From: Neptunicoccus cionae
GTDB taxonomy: Bacteria; Pseudomonadota; Alphaproteobacteria; Rhodobacterales; Rhodobacteraceae
Direction: 5' to 3'
Assembly: GCF_002860325.1 (NCBI RefSeq)
Contig: NZ_PKOJ01000001.1
Coordinates: 1,149,591-1,213,590 of the forward strand
Length of the DNA stretch: 64,000 bases
The notes beneath the pieces were generated by a model that made no database searches, had not been told where the DNA came from, and was given only the letters and a program-made list of their open reading frames with translations. Below are positions 51,405-61,088 of this stretch, in pieces (the first letter of the stretch is position 1; each line of letters begins with the position of its first letter). The translations under genes were made by a program, and so were the position numbers.

Positions 51405-52004
51405 ATGCCCAAAGTTGGAATGGAACCGGTCCGCCGTCAGGCGTTGATTGATGCGACGATTGCCGAGATCGGGCAGGCGGGTTCACTCAGTGTGACGGTT
51501 AGTCAGATTGCCAAACGGGCTGGCATGTCGAGCGGTCTTGCGCACCATTATTTTGGAAGCAAAGAGCAGATTTTCGTGGCTGCCATGCGCCATATCCTGC
51601 GCTCCTACGGGGATCATATCCGCTCTGAACTGCAGCTTGTCGAAGGTCCGAAAGAACGGCTGGACGCGATTATCGCGGTCAGCTTCCATCCCCTGAATTT
51701 TGCCGAGGAAGTGGTTTCGGCATGGCTCAATTTTTACGTTTATGCCCGTACGGTACCCGAAGCCAAAAGGCTGTTGGAAGTGTACGGGAGGCGGTTGCAT
51801 TCCAATCTGGTTTATAACCTGTCGCAGCTTATGGACAGTTCGCGGGCCAACCATGTCGCACAAGGGCTGGCGGCGATGATTGACGGTTTTTACATCCGCC
51901 ACGCCTTGCAGGAAAAGGCTCCGGCCCGCGTCGAGGTGATGGCGATGGTTGACGAATACCTGCGTCAGCAACTCAAACACAGTGCAAATACGGGGCTTTC
52001 ATGA
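51405..52004 (+). CDS. betI: BetI, choline-responsive TetR repressor
   Basis: 199-residue TetR family protein. N-terminal HTH: PVRRQALIDATIAEIGQAGSLSVTVSQIAKRAGMSSGLAHHYFGSKEQIF (residues ~8-57), which matches BetI closely (SGLAHHYFGSK). Effector domain follows, with LNFYVYARTVPEAKRLLEVY. BetI releases DNA in the presence of choline. It overlaps betC by 4 bp (ATGA), forming betI-betC-betA. Confidence 0.93.
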   Translation: MPKVGMEPVRRQALIDATIAEIGQAGSLSVTVSQIAKRAGMSSGLAHHYFGSKEQIFVAAMRHILRSYGDHIRSELQLVEGPKERLDAIIAVSFHPLNFAEEVVSAWLNFYVYARTVPEAKRLLEVYGRRLHSNLVYNLSQLMDSSRANHVAQGLAAMIDGFYIRHALQEKAPARVEVMAMVDEYLRQQLKHSANTGLS

Positions 52005-53509
52005 CCAAACCGAACATTTTGATCTTTATGGTCGACCAGTTGAACGGGACATTGTTTCCCGACGGACCAGCGGACTGGCTACACGCGCCGAACCTCAAAA
52101 AACTGGCGGCACGCTCCACACGGTTTAAAAACGCTTACACTGCATCGCCGCTCTGCGCACCGGGGCGGGCGTCTTTTATGTCCGGCCAACTGCCAAGCCG
52201 AACCCGTGTTTATGATAATGCGGCAGAGTTTGCCTCTGACATTCCAACCTATGCCCACCACCTGCGCCGCGCAGGCTATCAGACCTGTCTGTCGGGCAAG
52301 ATGCATTTCGTCGGGCCGGACCAGATGCACGGGTTCGAGGAGCGTCTGACCACAGATATTTATCCTGCGGATTTCGGCTGGACCCCCGATTACCGCAAAC
52401 CCGGGGAACGGATCGACTGGTGGTATCACAACATGGGGTCGGTCACAGGGGCGGGTGTGGCCGAAATTTCCAACCAGATGGAATATGACGATGAGGTCGC
52501 CTATAACGCGACCCGCAAGGTCTACGATCTGGCAAGGGGCAAGGACGATCGCCCGTGGTGCCTGACCGTCAGCTTTACCCATCCCCATGATCCCTACGTT
52601 GCCCGCAAGAAATACTGGGATCTGTATGAGGATTGCGAACATCTGCTGCCCACAGTTCCGGCGATGGATTACGAAGATCACGACAACCATTCCAAACGGA
52701 TTTTTGACGCCAACGACTGGCGCAGTTTCGACATCAAAGAGGAAGACATCAAACGCTCCCGCCGCGCCTATTTCGCCAACATCTCCTACCTTGATGACAA
52801 GATCGGAGAGGTGATGGAGGCACTGGAAGGCACTAGGCAGGAGGCGATTATCCTGTTCGTATCCGACCACGGCGATATGCTGGGGGAGCGGGGCCTGTGG
52901 TTCAAGATGAGCTTTTTTGAAGGCGCCTCCCGCGTGCCCCTGATGATCAGCGCACCGCAGATGGAGCCGGGGCTTGTGCGCGATCCGGTCAGCAATATCG
53001 ACGTGGCCCCGACACTGGCAGCGCTCGCCGGTGTGTCGATGGAAGAGGTCGCACCCTGGACCGAAGGCGAGAGCCTTGTGTATCTGGGGCAGGGCGGCGA
53101 ACGCACCGCCCCTGTCGCGATGGAATACGCCGCAGAGGCGTCCTATGCGCCGCTTGTCTCCCTGCGTTATGGCAAATGGAAATACAACCGCTGCGCCCCT
53201 GACCCCGAACAGTTGTTCGATCTGGAAAACGATCCCCACGAGCTGACCAATCTGGCGGGGGATGCCGCACATCAGGGTACGCTCAATTCGCTGCGGGCCA
53301 AATCCGAAGCCCGCTGGGATCTGGCGGCCTTTGACGCACAGGTCCGCGAAAGTCAGGCCCGTCGCTGGGTCGTCTACGAGGCGCTGCGCAACGGGGACTA
53401 TTACCCGTGGGATTACCAGCCGCTGCAAAAAGCCTCCGAACGGTACATGCGCAACCATATGGACCTGAACACGGTCGAAGACATCGCCCGCTACCCGCGG
53501 GGCGAATAA
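52001..53509 (+). CDS. betC: Choline sulfatase BetC
   Basis: 502-residue type I sulfatase hydrolysing choline-O-sulfate to choline. The formylglycine motif is SPLCAPGRASFMSGQLPSRTR with Cys52 (C-x-P-x-R). Metal residues at the N-terminus NILIFMVDQLNG (Asp) and LFVSDHGDMLGERGLWFK (~residues 285-302). The C-terminus (LRNGDYYPWDYQPLQKASERYMRNHMDLNTVED) is the choline-sulfatase-specific tail. No signal peptide, cytoplasmic. A formylglycine-generating enzyme is needed in trans; none in the window. Confidence 0.95.
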   Translation: MTKPNILIFMVDQLNGTLFPDGPADWLHAPNLKKLAARSTRFKNAYTASPLCAPGRASFMSGQLPSRTRVYDNAAEFASDIPTYAHHLRRAGYQTCLSGKMHFVGPDQMHGFEERLTTDIYPADFGWTPDYRKPGERIDWWYHNMGSVTGAGVAEISNQMEYDDEVAYNATRKVYDLARGKDDRPWCLTVSFTHPHDPYVARKKYWDLYEDCEHLLPTVPAMDYEDHDNHSKRIFDANDWRSFDIKEEDIKRSRRAYFANISYLDDKIGEVMEALEGTRQEAIILFVSDHGDMLGERGLWFKMSFFEGASRVPLMISAPQMEPGLVRDPVSNIDVAPTLAALAGVSMEEVAPWTEGESLVYLGQGGERTAPVAMEYAAEASYAPLVSLRYGKWKYNRCAPDPEQLFDLENDPHELTNLAGDAAHQGTLNSLRAKSEARWDLAAFDAQVRESQARRWVVYEALRNGDYYPWDYQPLQKASERYMRNHMDLNTVEDIARYPRGE

Positions 53510-53572
53510 CACCAGTACCGCAGCGCAGGTCCGCAACTGCCTGTGGCACTGTCCAAACAAAAGGCGAAAGCT

Positions 53573-55234
53573 ATGAACGCAGATTACATTATCATCGGTG
53601 CCGGTTCTGCCGGCTGCGCTATGGCCTATCGTCTGTCCGAAGACGGCAAACACAAGGTATTGGTGGTGGAATATGGTGGCACCGACTGGGGACCGTTTAT
53701 CCAGATGCCCGGAGCGCTCAGTTATCCGATGAACATGTCCCGTTACGACTGGGGCTACCAGTCCGAACCCGAGCCCCACCTTGGCGGCCGCAGGCTGGCG
53801 GCCCCTCGGGGCAAGGTGATCGGGGGGTCGTCCTCTATCAACGGGATGGTCTATGTGCGGGGGCACGCACGGGACTATGACACATGGGCCGAGCAGGGCG
53901 CGCAAGGCTGGTCCGGCGCGGATGTGATGCCCTATTTCAAGCGTCAGGAAAACTGGGACCCCTCCGGCCACGGTGGCGACCCTGAAGTGCGCGGCACAAA
54001 CGGACCGTTGCATGTCCAGCGGGGCAGTCGCGAAAACCCCCTGAACCGCGCTTTTGTCGAGGCGGGGCGGCAGGCCGGTTATCCGGTGACAGAGGATTAC
54101 AACGGCATCCAGCAAGAGGGCTTTGGCCCGATGGACCAGACGGTCCACAAGGGGCAACGCTGGTCCGCGGCCAATGCCTATCTGAAACCGGCCCTAAAGC
54201 GCCCGAACGTCGAACTGGTCAACGGGCACGCCAACCGCGTGGTGATAGAACAGGGCCGCGCGGTCGGGGTGGAAATTACTCAGGGCGGCAAGGTCACGAC
54301 CCTGCGGGCCAACCGCGAAGTTATCATTGCCGCCTCGGCCTTTAATTCGCCCGCGCTCCTGATGCGCTCGGGGATCGGGCCGGCGGCGCATCTGCGGGAA
54401 CACGGTATTGACGTTGTGGCCGACCGCGCCGGTGTGGGCCAGAACCTGATGGACCACCTGGAACTATATATTCAGGTCAAAAGCCTGCAACCTGTCACCC
54501 TGTTCAAATACTGGAACCTGATCGGCAAGGGCTATGTCGGGGCGAAATGGTTGCTGACCGGCAAGGGGCCGGGGGCGTCCAACCAGTTTGAATCTGCTGC
54601 CTTTATCCGGTCCCGCGCAGGGATCGAATATCCCGACATCCAGTATCACTTTCTGCCGATGGCTGTGCGGTATGACGGCAAAGCCGCCGCAGAAGGCCAC
54701 GGCTTTCAGGCCCATGTGGGGCCGATGCGCTCTACCTCCCGCGGGGCGGTGACGCTCGGCAGTGCCGATCCCGCGACACCGCCGAAAATCCTGTTCAATT
54801 ACATGAGCAAGGATCAGGACTGGGAAGATTTCCGCACCTGCATCCGCCTGACCCGCGAGATTTTCGCTCAGGACGCTTTCAAGCCTTTCAACGGCGGCGA
54901 AATCCAGCCCGGTGCGGCAGTGCAGTCGGATGACGAACTCAACGGGTTTATCAGGGAGCACGTAGAAAGCGCCTATCATCCCTGTGGCACCTGCAAGATG
55001 GGGGCGGCGGACGATCCGATGGCTGTTGTCGATCCCGAATGCCGTGTGATCGGCGTGGACGGCCTGCGCGTGGCCGACAGTTCCATCTTCCCGAGCATCC
55101 CGAACGGCAATCTGAACGCGCCCTCCATCATGGTTGGTGAAAAAGCCAGCGATCACATCCTGGGCCGCACCCCGCTGCCGGCTTCCAATCAGCAACCGTG
55201 GATTCACCCGGACTGGCAGAACAGCCAACGCTGA
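53573..55234 (+). CDS. betA: Choline dehydrogenase BetA
   Basis: 553-residue GMC flavoprotein oxidising choline to betaine aldehyde. Start at 53573 ([21 protein letters not shown]). FAD loop [16 protein letters not shown] (residues ~5-20), GMC signatures [20 protein letters not shown] and [15 protein letters not shown], and the catalytic His region [14 protein letters not shown] (His ~466). The usual betB aldehyde dehydrogenase is not adjacent in this window. C-terminus ends before the tRNA-Ser. Confidence 0.95.
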   Translation: MNADYIIIGAGSAGCAMAYRLSEDGKHKVLVVEYGGTDWGPFIQMPGALSYPMNMSRYDWGYQSEPEPHLGGRRLAAPRGKVIGGSSSINGMVYVRGHARDYDTWAEQGAQGWSGADVMPYFKRQENWDPSGHGGDPEVRGTNGPLHVQRGSRENPLNRAFVEAGRQAGYPVTEDYNGIQQEGFGPMDQTVHKGQRWSAANAYLKPALKRPNVELVNGHANRVVIEQGRAVGVEITQGGKVTTLRANREVIIAASAFNSPALLMRSGIGPAAHLREHGIDVVADRAGVGQNLMDHLELYIQVKSLQPVTLFKYWNLIGKGYVGAKWLLTGKGPGASNQFESAAFIRSRAGIEYPDIQYHFLPMAVRYDGKAAAEGHGFQAHVGPMRSTSRGAVTLGSADPATPPKILFNYMSKDQDWEDFRTCIRLTREIFAQDAFKPFNGGEIQPGAAVQSDDELNGFIREHVESAYHPCGTCKMGAADDPMAVVDPECRVIGVDGLRVADSSIFPSIPNGNLNAPSIMVGEKASDHILGRTPLPASNQQPWIHPDWQNSQR

Positions 55235-55398
55235 CGGGGCGGGGGCGCTGACAGGGGAAGGGGCGCTGGCAGCAGCGCCTCTGATACGGTCTGAAACAGG
55301 GCGAAATTCCCAAGTTGCAGAACAATCCGGATTTACCGAATTTTTTCGCGCCTTAGGGCTTGCATGCCCCTGCCGAGATCGGTAATACCCCGCCTTAC

Positions 55399-55488
55399 GG
55401 ACAGGTGGCCGAGTGGTCGAAGGCGCACGCCTGGAAAGTGTGTAGGCGGGGAACCGTCTCCAGGGTTCGAATCCCTGTCTGTCCGCCA
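55399..55488 (+). tRNA. tRNA-Ser (anticodon GGA)
   Basis: 90-nt tRNA with 7-bp acceptor stem (GGACAGG with TCTGTCC, one G-T pair), D-arm GTGGCCGAGTGG, anticodon loop CTGGAAA (anticodon GGA), a long class II variable arm (GTGTAGGCGGGGAACCGTC region), T-arm CAGGG-TTCGAAT-CCCTG, and encoded CCA. It is the insertion site of the island that follows. Confidence 0.96.
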
Positions 55489-55575
55489 CCCACCCCTTTT
55501 TCTGACTTTTGCTCAATATCCAGAAATGGCGTTTATCCCTTATTTCGTTGGCTATATCCGCATTTCACGGTTTTG

Positions 55576-55605
55576 TTGACTTCTTTCCAATTGCGCCCGT
55601 ATTCT
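55576..55605 (+). promoter_or_regulatory. Integrase promoter
   Basis: TTGACT (55576-55581) and TATTCT (55600-55605) with an 18-bp spacer, 35 bp before the integrase ATG. Confidence 0.55.
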
Positions 55606-55611
55606 TTCCTT

Positions 55612-55632
55612 GTGTGGTATAGAGTGTGGTAT
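55612..55632. repeat. Direct repeat GTGTGGTAT x2 upstream of integrase
   Basis: GTGTGGTAT at 55612-55620 and 55624-55632, 12 bp apart, between the promoter and the integrase ATG, 125-145 bp from the tRNA 3' end. Possible integrase arm-type or autoregulatory sites. Confidence 0.5.
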
Positions 55633-55639
55633 TTTTCGC

Positions 55640-56830
55640 ATGGCCTATCTGAACGGCAAGCTGACGAAGAAGCTGGTGGAGAATCTTGGCACCGGGCGTC
55701 ATGGGGATGGCAACGGGCTTTATCTGGTTGTGGACCCGTCAGGGGCGCGGCGTTGGATTGTTCGGGTCACGGTCAAAGGGCAGAAGAACCGCAAGGGCGC
55801 ACCGCTGCGCACAGACTTTGGTTTGGGTGGCGCGGATATTGTCACCTTGCACCAAGCCAGAGAACGCGCCTTGGAATATCGCCGGATGGCAAAGCAGGGA
55901 TTGAACCCGCGCTTTAATGCCCAACGCGAAATTCCGACTTTTGAGGGAATGGCGCGGCTGGTGCATATCGAACGCTTGCCCACTTGGAAGAACGCCAAGC
56001 ACGGGCAGCAATGGCTGAACACCCTGCGCGACTATGCCTTTCCCAAAATCGGGCGGATGCCTGTGGACGCTATAGGCCAGCCCGAAGCCTTGATGTGCCT
56101 TTCCCCGATTTGGACTGTTAAACACGAAACCGCCAAACGGCTGGCCCAGCGCATAAAGACGGTTCTGGACGTGGCAAAGTCCAAGGGCTTCCGGTCGGGG
56201 GAAAACCCAATAACCGAAATCCATGACGCCAAAGCCCTGCCCAAAGTCACAAAGAAACCCAAGCACCACGCGGCGATGCGCTGGCAGGACGTGCCAGCCT
56301 TCTACGCTGATTTGAAAACCCGCGATGCAATGGCAGCGAAGGCGCTGATGTTCACCTGCCTGACCGGATCCCGCACGGGCGAAGTTTTGGGGATGGAGTG
56401 GGCAGAAATTGATTTTGACGCGCGACTGTGGACTGTGCCAGCTTCTCGCATGAAAACCGACACGGAACACCGCGTCCCACTCACAGATGAAATGCTGGCC
56501 ATTCTGGAGCCTTTGACAGCGCTGAAAAGCAAATTGGTGTTTGAGGGCCAGAAACGGCACCAACCGCTATCCAACATGGCTATGCTGATGCTGTTACGCC
56601 GCATGGGGGTAGAGGGCGTTACAGTCCACGGTTTCCGCTCCACCTTTCGCGATTGGGCCAGCGAGGTTGCGAACGCACCGCGCGAAGTGGCAGAAATGAG
56701 TCTGGCGCATAAGGTCGGGAGTGATGTGGAACGGGCTTATGCGCGGTCGGATTTATTAGAACGGCGGCGAGAATTGATGGAGCGCTGGAGTGGGTTTGTT
56801 TCAGAAAAAAGTCCTGAAAAAACCAATTAA
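55640..56830 (+). CDS. P4-type tyrosine integrase
   Basis: 396 residues. N-terminal DUF4102-like part (MAYLNGKLTKKLVENLG...NGLYLVVDPSGARRWIVR), SAM-like core-binding domain, and catalytic domain with Arg in FTCLTGSRTGEVLGMEW (~residue 247), His-x-x-Arg in VTVHGFRSTFRDWASEV, and Tyr in AHKVGSDVERAYARSDLLERR (~residue 368). Complete, so likely functional. Its last 3 bp overlap the stop of the convergent LysR gene. Similar in sequence to the remnant at 62450. Confidence 0.93.
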   Translation: MAYLNGKLTKKLVENLGTGRHGDGNGLYLVVDPSGARRWIVRVTVKGQKNRKGAPLRTDFGLGGADIVTLHQARERALEYRRMAKQGLNPRFNAQREIPTFEGMARLVHIERLPTWKNAKHGQQWLNTLRDYAFPKIGRMPVDAIGQPEALMCLSPIWTVKHETAKRLAQRIKTVLDVAKSKGFRSGENPITEIHDAKALPKVTKKPKHHAAMRWQDVPAFYADLKTRDAMAAKALMFTCLTGSRTGEVLGMEWAEIDFDARLWTVPASRMKTDTEHRVPLTDEMLAILEPLTALKSKLVFEGQKRHQPLSNMAMLMLLRRMGVEGVTVHGFRSTFRDWASEVANAPREVAEMSLAHKVGSDVERAYARSDLLERRRELMERWSGFVSEKSPEKTN

Positions 56831-57717
56831 TGACTAATCGAAATTGCAGAGGTGCAAATCTCGGCCACCTGTAGTGCTGCGGTCGAAGCGACCCGCGACT
56901 TGCACCAGATCAATGCTAGTTGGCGTTCCAATCCGGGTGATGTAAGGTGGAGAATATGTTGGGGGTCTTGTTTTCGGGCAACGTAAGACAAGGGGAGTAT
57001 AGCCACTCCAACGTTTTTCAATGCCATCGCCATTAAGGTCTCAGGCTGGGCAAACCGGTGAACGACCTCGACTTTCTTGTTCGCTCTTACGCTTACGCTT
57101 TCAAAAGCCAAAATAGTAGGTGTTGCTTGCGGCAGAACGAGTATCGGAAAATCTAAAATATCTTCCATGCTGACCTCTGCCGCTCCGAAATACGGATTTT
57201 TTTCAGATACGATTGCGACCATTTTGTCAGTCCCCAGCATTTTTACATGACAGTCATCTGCCGGAACCCTGACCCCTATCCCGAAGTCAACTTCATGGGA
57301 TCTGACTGCTTCGAGAAGGTCTTCGTTGTTCAACTCCCTGACCAAAATATTCACTTGGGGCAGTCTGTCGCTTGTAAATTCGAGGATATCGGGCAGATAT
57401 CCGGCGGACAGGGTAGGCAGACATGCAATGCGCAAATTCTCCTGACGCTTGTCCGCCACTCTTTTTGCATTCATGAACCCTATAGAAAGTTCACCGATCG
57501 CACGCTCTGCTCCTTCGAGCAGCGCTTCGCCTTCGGCTGTAAGCTTTACGACGCGGGATGATCTGTCGAACAGGCTGAAACCGATCTGTTCTTCCAAGTC
57601 TCTAATTTGATTACTTATTGCCGGCTGAGTTCGACCGATAGCCTTTGCTGCTTTGCTAAAGCTGCTTTCTTTCGCAACTAAAACGAAGGTCTGTATAAGT
57701 TTAAGATTCCAGTTCAT
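56827..57717 (-). CDS. LysR-family regulator of the TRAP module
   Basis: 296 residues from the ATG at 57717 (a GTG two codons earlier is possible; no clear ribosome-binding site). HTH: LIQTFVLVAKESSFSKAAKAIGRTQPAISNQIRDLEEQ (residues ~6-43). The effector half includes VDFGIGVRVPADDC and AMALKNVGVAILPLSYVA. It is divergent from the TAXI binding-protein gene, with a perfect 17-bp palindrome between them, so it probably controls that operon. AT-richer than core genes. Confidence 0.87.
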   Translation of the reverse strand: MNWNLKLIQTFVLVAKESSFSKAAKAIGRTQPAISNQIRDLEEQIGFSLFDRSSRVVKLTAEGEALLEGAERAIGELSIGFMNAKRVADKRQENLRIACLPTLSAGYLPDILEFTSDRLPQVNILVRELNNEDLLEAVRSHEVDFGIGVRVPADDCHVKMLGTDKMVAIVSEKNPYFGAAEVSMEDILDFPILVLPQATPTILAFESVSVRANKKVEVVHRFAQPETLMAMALKNVGVAILPLSYVARKQDPQHILHLTSPGLERQLALIWCKSRVASTAALQVAEICTSAISISH

Positions 57718-57752
57718 TACCACATACTATTCAAAAAAATTATAAACGCATG

Positions 57753-57769
57753 GGAAAATTGAATTTTCC
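57753..57769. promoter_or_regulatory. Perfect 17-bp palindrome, LysR operator candidate
   Basis: GGAAAATTGAATTTTCC: two 8-bp arms around a single central G, in the divergent region between the LysR gene and the TAXI gene (61 bp before the latter's ATG). Fits a LysR site (T-N11-A is contained). Confidence 0.65.
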
Positions 57770-57829
57770 TGTCAGACCGTTTTCTTTCATGTTGCAGACA
57801 AGAGAAGACAACAGGAAGGAAGGTTAGAG

Positions 57830-58984
57830 ATGAAGATAAATGCACCAATACTTGCAATGACGGCGATCGTGTCCGGACATTCCGTGTTCGCACAGGATTT
57901 AGAACTACCAAGTCAGATGACCGTAACAGCCTACGGTACATCTTCGGCGGGGTATGCACAGATCCTCGCGATCGGGAACACGCTGCGCGAAGACTTTGGC
58001 ACCAGCATCAGAATTATACCGGGGAAGAACGATGTCTCTCGGATGATCCCTCTACGAGACGGCATTGCCGATTATTGCGGCTGTTCCATTGCTGCCTATT
58101 TTGCGCAGGAAGGGGCGTCTGTATTCGCAGCCCGCGATTGGGGGCCGCAGCGGGTCTATAACATCTTTAACAATGCCGGAGGCGACAACGGGCTGACCAT
58201 GCTTTGGGCGGATGACGCCGGAATCGACACATGGGCGGACCTTAAGGGCAAGCGCGTTGGCACAGTGGTTGCAGCGCCGGCTGTTGAATACAATACCACC
58301 GGTTTTCTGGCCTTTGCCGGACTGACGTGGGACGATGTAGAACGGGTGGAGTTCACCGGCTACAAACAAATGATTTCAGGCCTTATTTCCGGCCGTGTGG
58401 ATGCGGTTTTCGGAAATACAATCGGATCCTATCCAGAACAGATCGCGGCCTCCCCCCACGGGTTGAAGTACCCAACGTTCCCCCACGACGACGAAGCGGC
58501 TTGGGACCGGTTCCGCGAAATCGCGCCTTATTTTAACAAAAGGATCGTGTCTCAGGGTGTAAAACTTGAAAACAACGTCACCGGAAAAGTGCCTTTTGAA
58601 GGCGCAGGCTTTCCTTATCCTATTTATGTGACGTACGGCGACAAAACGGCCGATGAAGTCTACGCGTTTACCAAAGCCGTCTTTGAAAGCTATGAGAAAT
58701 ACAAAACCGCCGCGCCTGCGTCGGTCGGCTATCAGGTGGATCGTCAGGCTTTGAAGTGGGTGATGCCGTATCATGCCGGTTCTATCCGCTATTTCAAAGA
58801 GGCCGGTGCTTGGGGCGCAGAAGAAGATTCCCACAACGAGATGTTGCTGAAACGGCAGGATCTTCTGGCATCTGCTTGGGAAGAGTTTCTTGCCAAGGAC
58901 GTGGACGAAGACGGTTTCGCCGACGCATGGATGACGTTCCGAGCGCAAAAGCTGACCGAAGCAGACATGCCGGTCGTCTTTTAA
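57830..58984 (+). CDS. TAXI-type TRAP transporter solute-binding protein
   Basis: 384 residues with a signal peptide (MKINAPILAMTAIVSGHSVFA, cleavage before QDLE). TAXI-family core: MTVTAYGTSSAGYAQILAIGNTLREDFGTSIRIIPGKNDVSRMIPLRDG, WADLKGKRVGTVVAAPAVEYNTTGFLAFAGL, GLISGRVDAVFGNTIGS. Unusually long C-terminal region (DVDEDGFADAWMTFRAQKLTEADMPVVF). It captures a small organic anion in the periplasm for the fused permease encoded next. Ligand unknown. Strong GGAAGGAAGG upstream. Confidence 0.9.
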   Translation: MKINAPILAMTAIVSGHSVFAQDLELPSQMTVTAYGTSSAGYAQILAIGNTLREDFGTSIRIIPGKNDVSRMIPLRDGIADYCGCSIAAYFAQEGASVFAARDWGPQRVYNIFNNAGGDNGLTMLWADDAGIDTWADLKGKRVGTVVAAPAVEYNTTGFLAFAGLTWDDVERVEFTGYKQMISGLISGRVDAVFGNTIGSYPEQIAASPHGLKYPTFPHDDEAAWDRFREIAPYFNKRIVSQGVKLENNVTGKVPFEGAGFPYPIYVTYGDKTADEVYAFTKAVFESYEKYKTAAPASVGYQVDRQALKWVMPYHAGSIRYFKEAGAWGAEEDSHNEMLLKRQDLLASAWEEFLAKDVDEDGFADAWMTFRAQKLTEADMPVVF

Positions 58985-59055
58985 TCCACGCAGAAATAGC
59001 ACGCAGCGCCATCCGCTGCGTGCCGTGAATTTCCAACCTCCCAGAGGATAATGCC

Positions 59056-61050
59056 ATGCAACTTGACCCTTCCAAAACATCCGCGCAAAACGATGCCGAA
59101 GTTGAAGAGGTGCGGGGGCGGACGTTTTCTTCCTGGGGGCGCGGACTGCTGATCAGCGCGGCATCTGTTTCACTGCTGTTTTCGGTGTACATCATCTTCA
59201 ATATTGGCACTTGGACGGGTTTCGTACCGTTCGAGAGCCAGTATTTCTATGCGTTGCAGGCCGTACTGCTGCCCCTTGTTTTTATCATTTTTCCAATGTC
59301 CAAGCGGTTTAACAACAGGGTCGGTATCGTCGATATGGCCCTAGCGCTTGTCACCTTTTGTCTGTTCGCGTGGTTCGCATGGGGAAGCCGCACGATCATG
59401 GATCAGGGGTGGGAATACGCTGCGCCGTTTCCCGCAAAACTTGCAGCGCTTGCCGCGTGGTTTATCGCGCTCGAGGCGACCCGAAGGGCTGGTGGCACGA
59501 TGCTTTTTGTCGTTTGTTTTGTATTCTCCCTGTATCCGGTGTTCGGCTGGATGGCCCCCGGTTTCCTAGAAACAGCCCGCAACCCTTGGGATTTCGCGGC
59601 CACCTATCATGTCTTTGGCACAGAAGGACTTATCGGGCTTCCAACGGATGTATTCGCCCAGTTAATCATCGGCTATCTTCTGTTCGGCGTTGCCCTGCAA
59701 GCAACAGGCGGTGGCAAGTTCTTCATCAATTTCGCCTTTGCACTTCTTGGTCATTACAGGGGCGGTCCCGCCAAGGTTTCCGTTATTGCAAGCGGGATGA
59801 TGGGCTCTCTGAGCGGATCTGTTGTCAGCAATGTTCTAACCACAGGAGTGTTGACGATACCGGCTATGAAGAAGGTCGGCTTTCGCGCAAATTATGCTGC
59901 GGGCGTAGAGGCTTGCGCCTCCACTGGCGGGGCATTGATGCCACCGATTATGGGCGCAGCCGCATTTCTGATGGCCTTCATGCTGTCTATTCCCTACTCG
60001 GCTGTTGTGGCAGCGGCGGTGATACCCTCGGCGCTCTACTATCTGGCATTGTTCGTCCAAATTGACGCCTATTCTGCGCGAAACGGACTGAGCGGGCTGA
60101 AGGCCCAAAACCTGCCTCGTGTGGGAGAGGTGCTCAAGCGGGGGTGGTATTTCGTGTTCGTGCTGGTTTTATTGATCGTCATGCTGCTGTATTTCCAGCA
60201 AGAAGCCCAAGCACCGTTTTATGCGACAGTTCTTCTGCTGTTCCTCAACCAGCTCGATAGAAACAACCGAATGAACCTGAAGGGTTTCGGTGACTTTCTA
60301 AGCGCGACTGCCAGATTGTTTGCGGAACTCGCTGCTGTGGTCGCCGGCGTGGGCTTGATTATCGGTGCTTTGTCACTCACCGGAAAGATCGGAACGCTCG
60401 CCTATGAGCTGGTCCGGTTTGCCGGAGACAGCCCGATTGCGCTGCTTCTGGTCGGGGCGGTCACCTGCTTTATACTTGGGACAGGGATGACATCCTCTGC
60501 GGCCTATATTTTCCTTGCGGTAACGCTGGCTCCGGCGCTGGTTGAAACGGGGTTGAATCCGGTCGCTGTGCATATGTTCATCATCTATTGGGCGATGATC
60601 TCTTTCATCACGCCACCGGTTGCACTTGGATCGTTCTGTGCGGCCTCCGTGGCCGGGGGATCGGCATGGAAGACTTCACTGGAGGCCATGCGACTGGGCT
60701 CAGTGATCTACATTGTGCCGTTTTTCTTTGTATTGAATCCCGCCCTTATCGGACAGGGCCCATGGTCCGAGGTGCTTGCGTCAGTCTTTTTTGCGGTCAT
60801 AGGCGTGATCTTCATTGCCCAAGGGATGCAGGGATATTTCTATCGGGTCGGCGGTCTCGAAAATGACCGGCTCACACATTGGGTGGCGCGGCTTTTGCTG
60901 ATTTTGGGCGGCTTTTTGTTGGCGCTGCCGGGGGGCGGTCTGATTGGCGTATCCCATAGTAGTCTGGCGGGTGTGTCTGCCCTTTGCATTCTTCTGGCGT
61001 GGCTCGTCATGCGCATGGCGGGGCTGAAAACATCCCGAACGGTCGCTTGA
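59056..61050 (+). CDS. Fused TRAP permease (DctQ-DctM type, 4TM/12TM)
   Basis: 664 residues: an N-terminal ~four-helix part (LLISAASVSLLFSVYIIFNIGTW, YALQAVLLPLVFIIFPM, MALALVTFCLFAWFAWGS, LAALAAWFIALEATRRAGG) fused to the 12-helix DctM-like domain. Typical motifs: GKFFINFAFALLGHYRGGPAKVSVIASGMMGSLSGSVVSNVLTTG and CASTGGALMPPIMGAAAFLMAFML, then FITPPVALGSFCAASVAGG. This pairs with TAXI binding proteins. Na+- or H+-driven import of an unknown solute. Confidence 0.92.
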   Translation: MQLDPSKTSAQNDAEVEEVRGRTFSSWGRGLLISAASVSLLFSVYIIFNIGTWTGFVPFESQYFYALQAVLLPLVFIIFPMSKRFNNRVGIVDMALALVTFCLFAWFAWGSRTIMDQGWEYAAPFPAKLAALAAWFIALEATRRAGGTMLFVVCFVFSLYPVFGWMAPGFLETARNPWDFAATYHVFGTEGLIGLPTDVFAQLIIGYLLFGVALQATGGGKFFINFAFALLGHYRGGPAKVSVIASGMMGSLSGSVVSNVLTTGVLTIPAMKKVGFRANYAAGVEACASTGGALMPPIMGAAAFLMAFMLSIPYSAVVAAAVIPSALYYLALFVQIDAYSARNGLSGLKAQNLPRVGEVLKRGWYFVFVLVLLIVMLLYFQQEAQAPFYATVLLLFLNQLDRNNRMNLKGFGDFLSATARLFAELAAVVAGVGLIIGALSLTGKIGTLAYELVRFAGDSPIALLLVGAVTCFILGTGMTSSAAYIFLAVTLAPALVETGLNPVAVHMFIIYWAMISFITPPVALGSFCAASVAGGSAWKTSLEAMRLGSVIYIVPFFFVLNPALIGQGPWSEVLASVFFAVIGVIFIAQGMQGYFYRVGGLENDRLTHWVARLLLILGGFLLALPGGGLIGVSHSSLAGVSALCILLAWLVMRMAGLKTSRTVA

Positions 61051-61088
61051 TCCCCCGTTTATTCCAATCGCAATTGAAAGGGTGGATT

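Noticed and set aside
52079..54157. A 692-codon antisense frame across betC and betA
   Set aside because: Shadow of the GC-rich opposite-strand genes betC/betA; composition is low-information (Ile/Val/His/Gly repeats from antisense codons).
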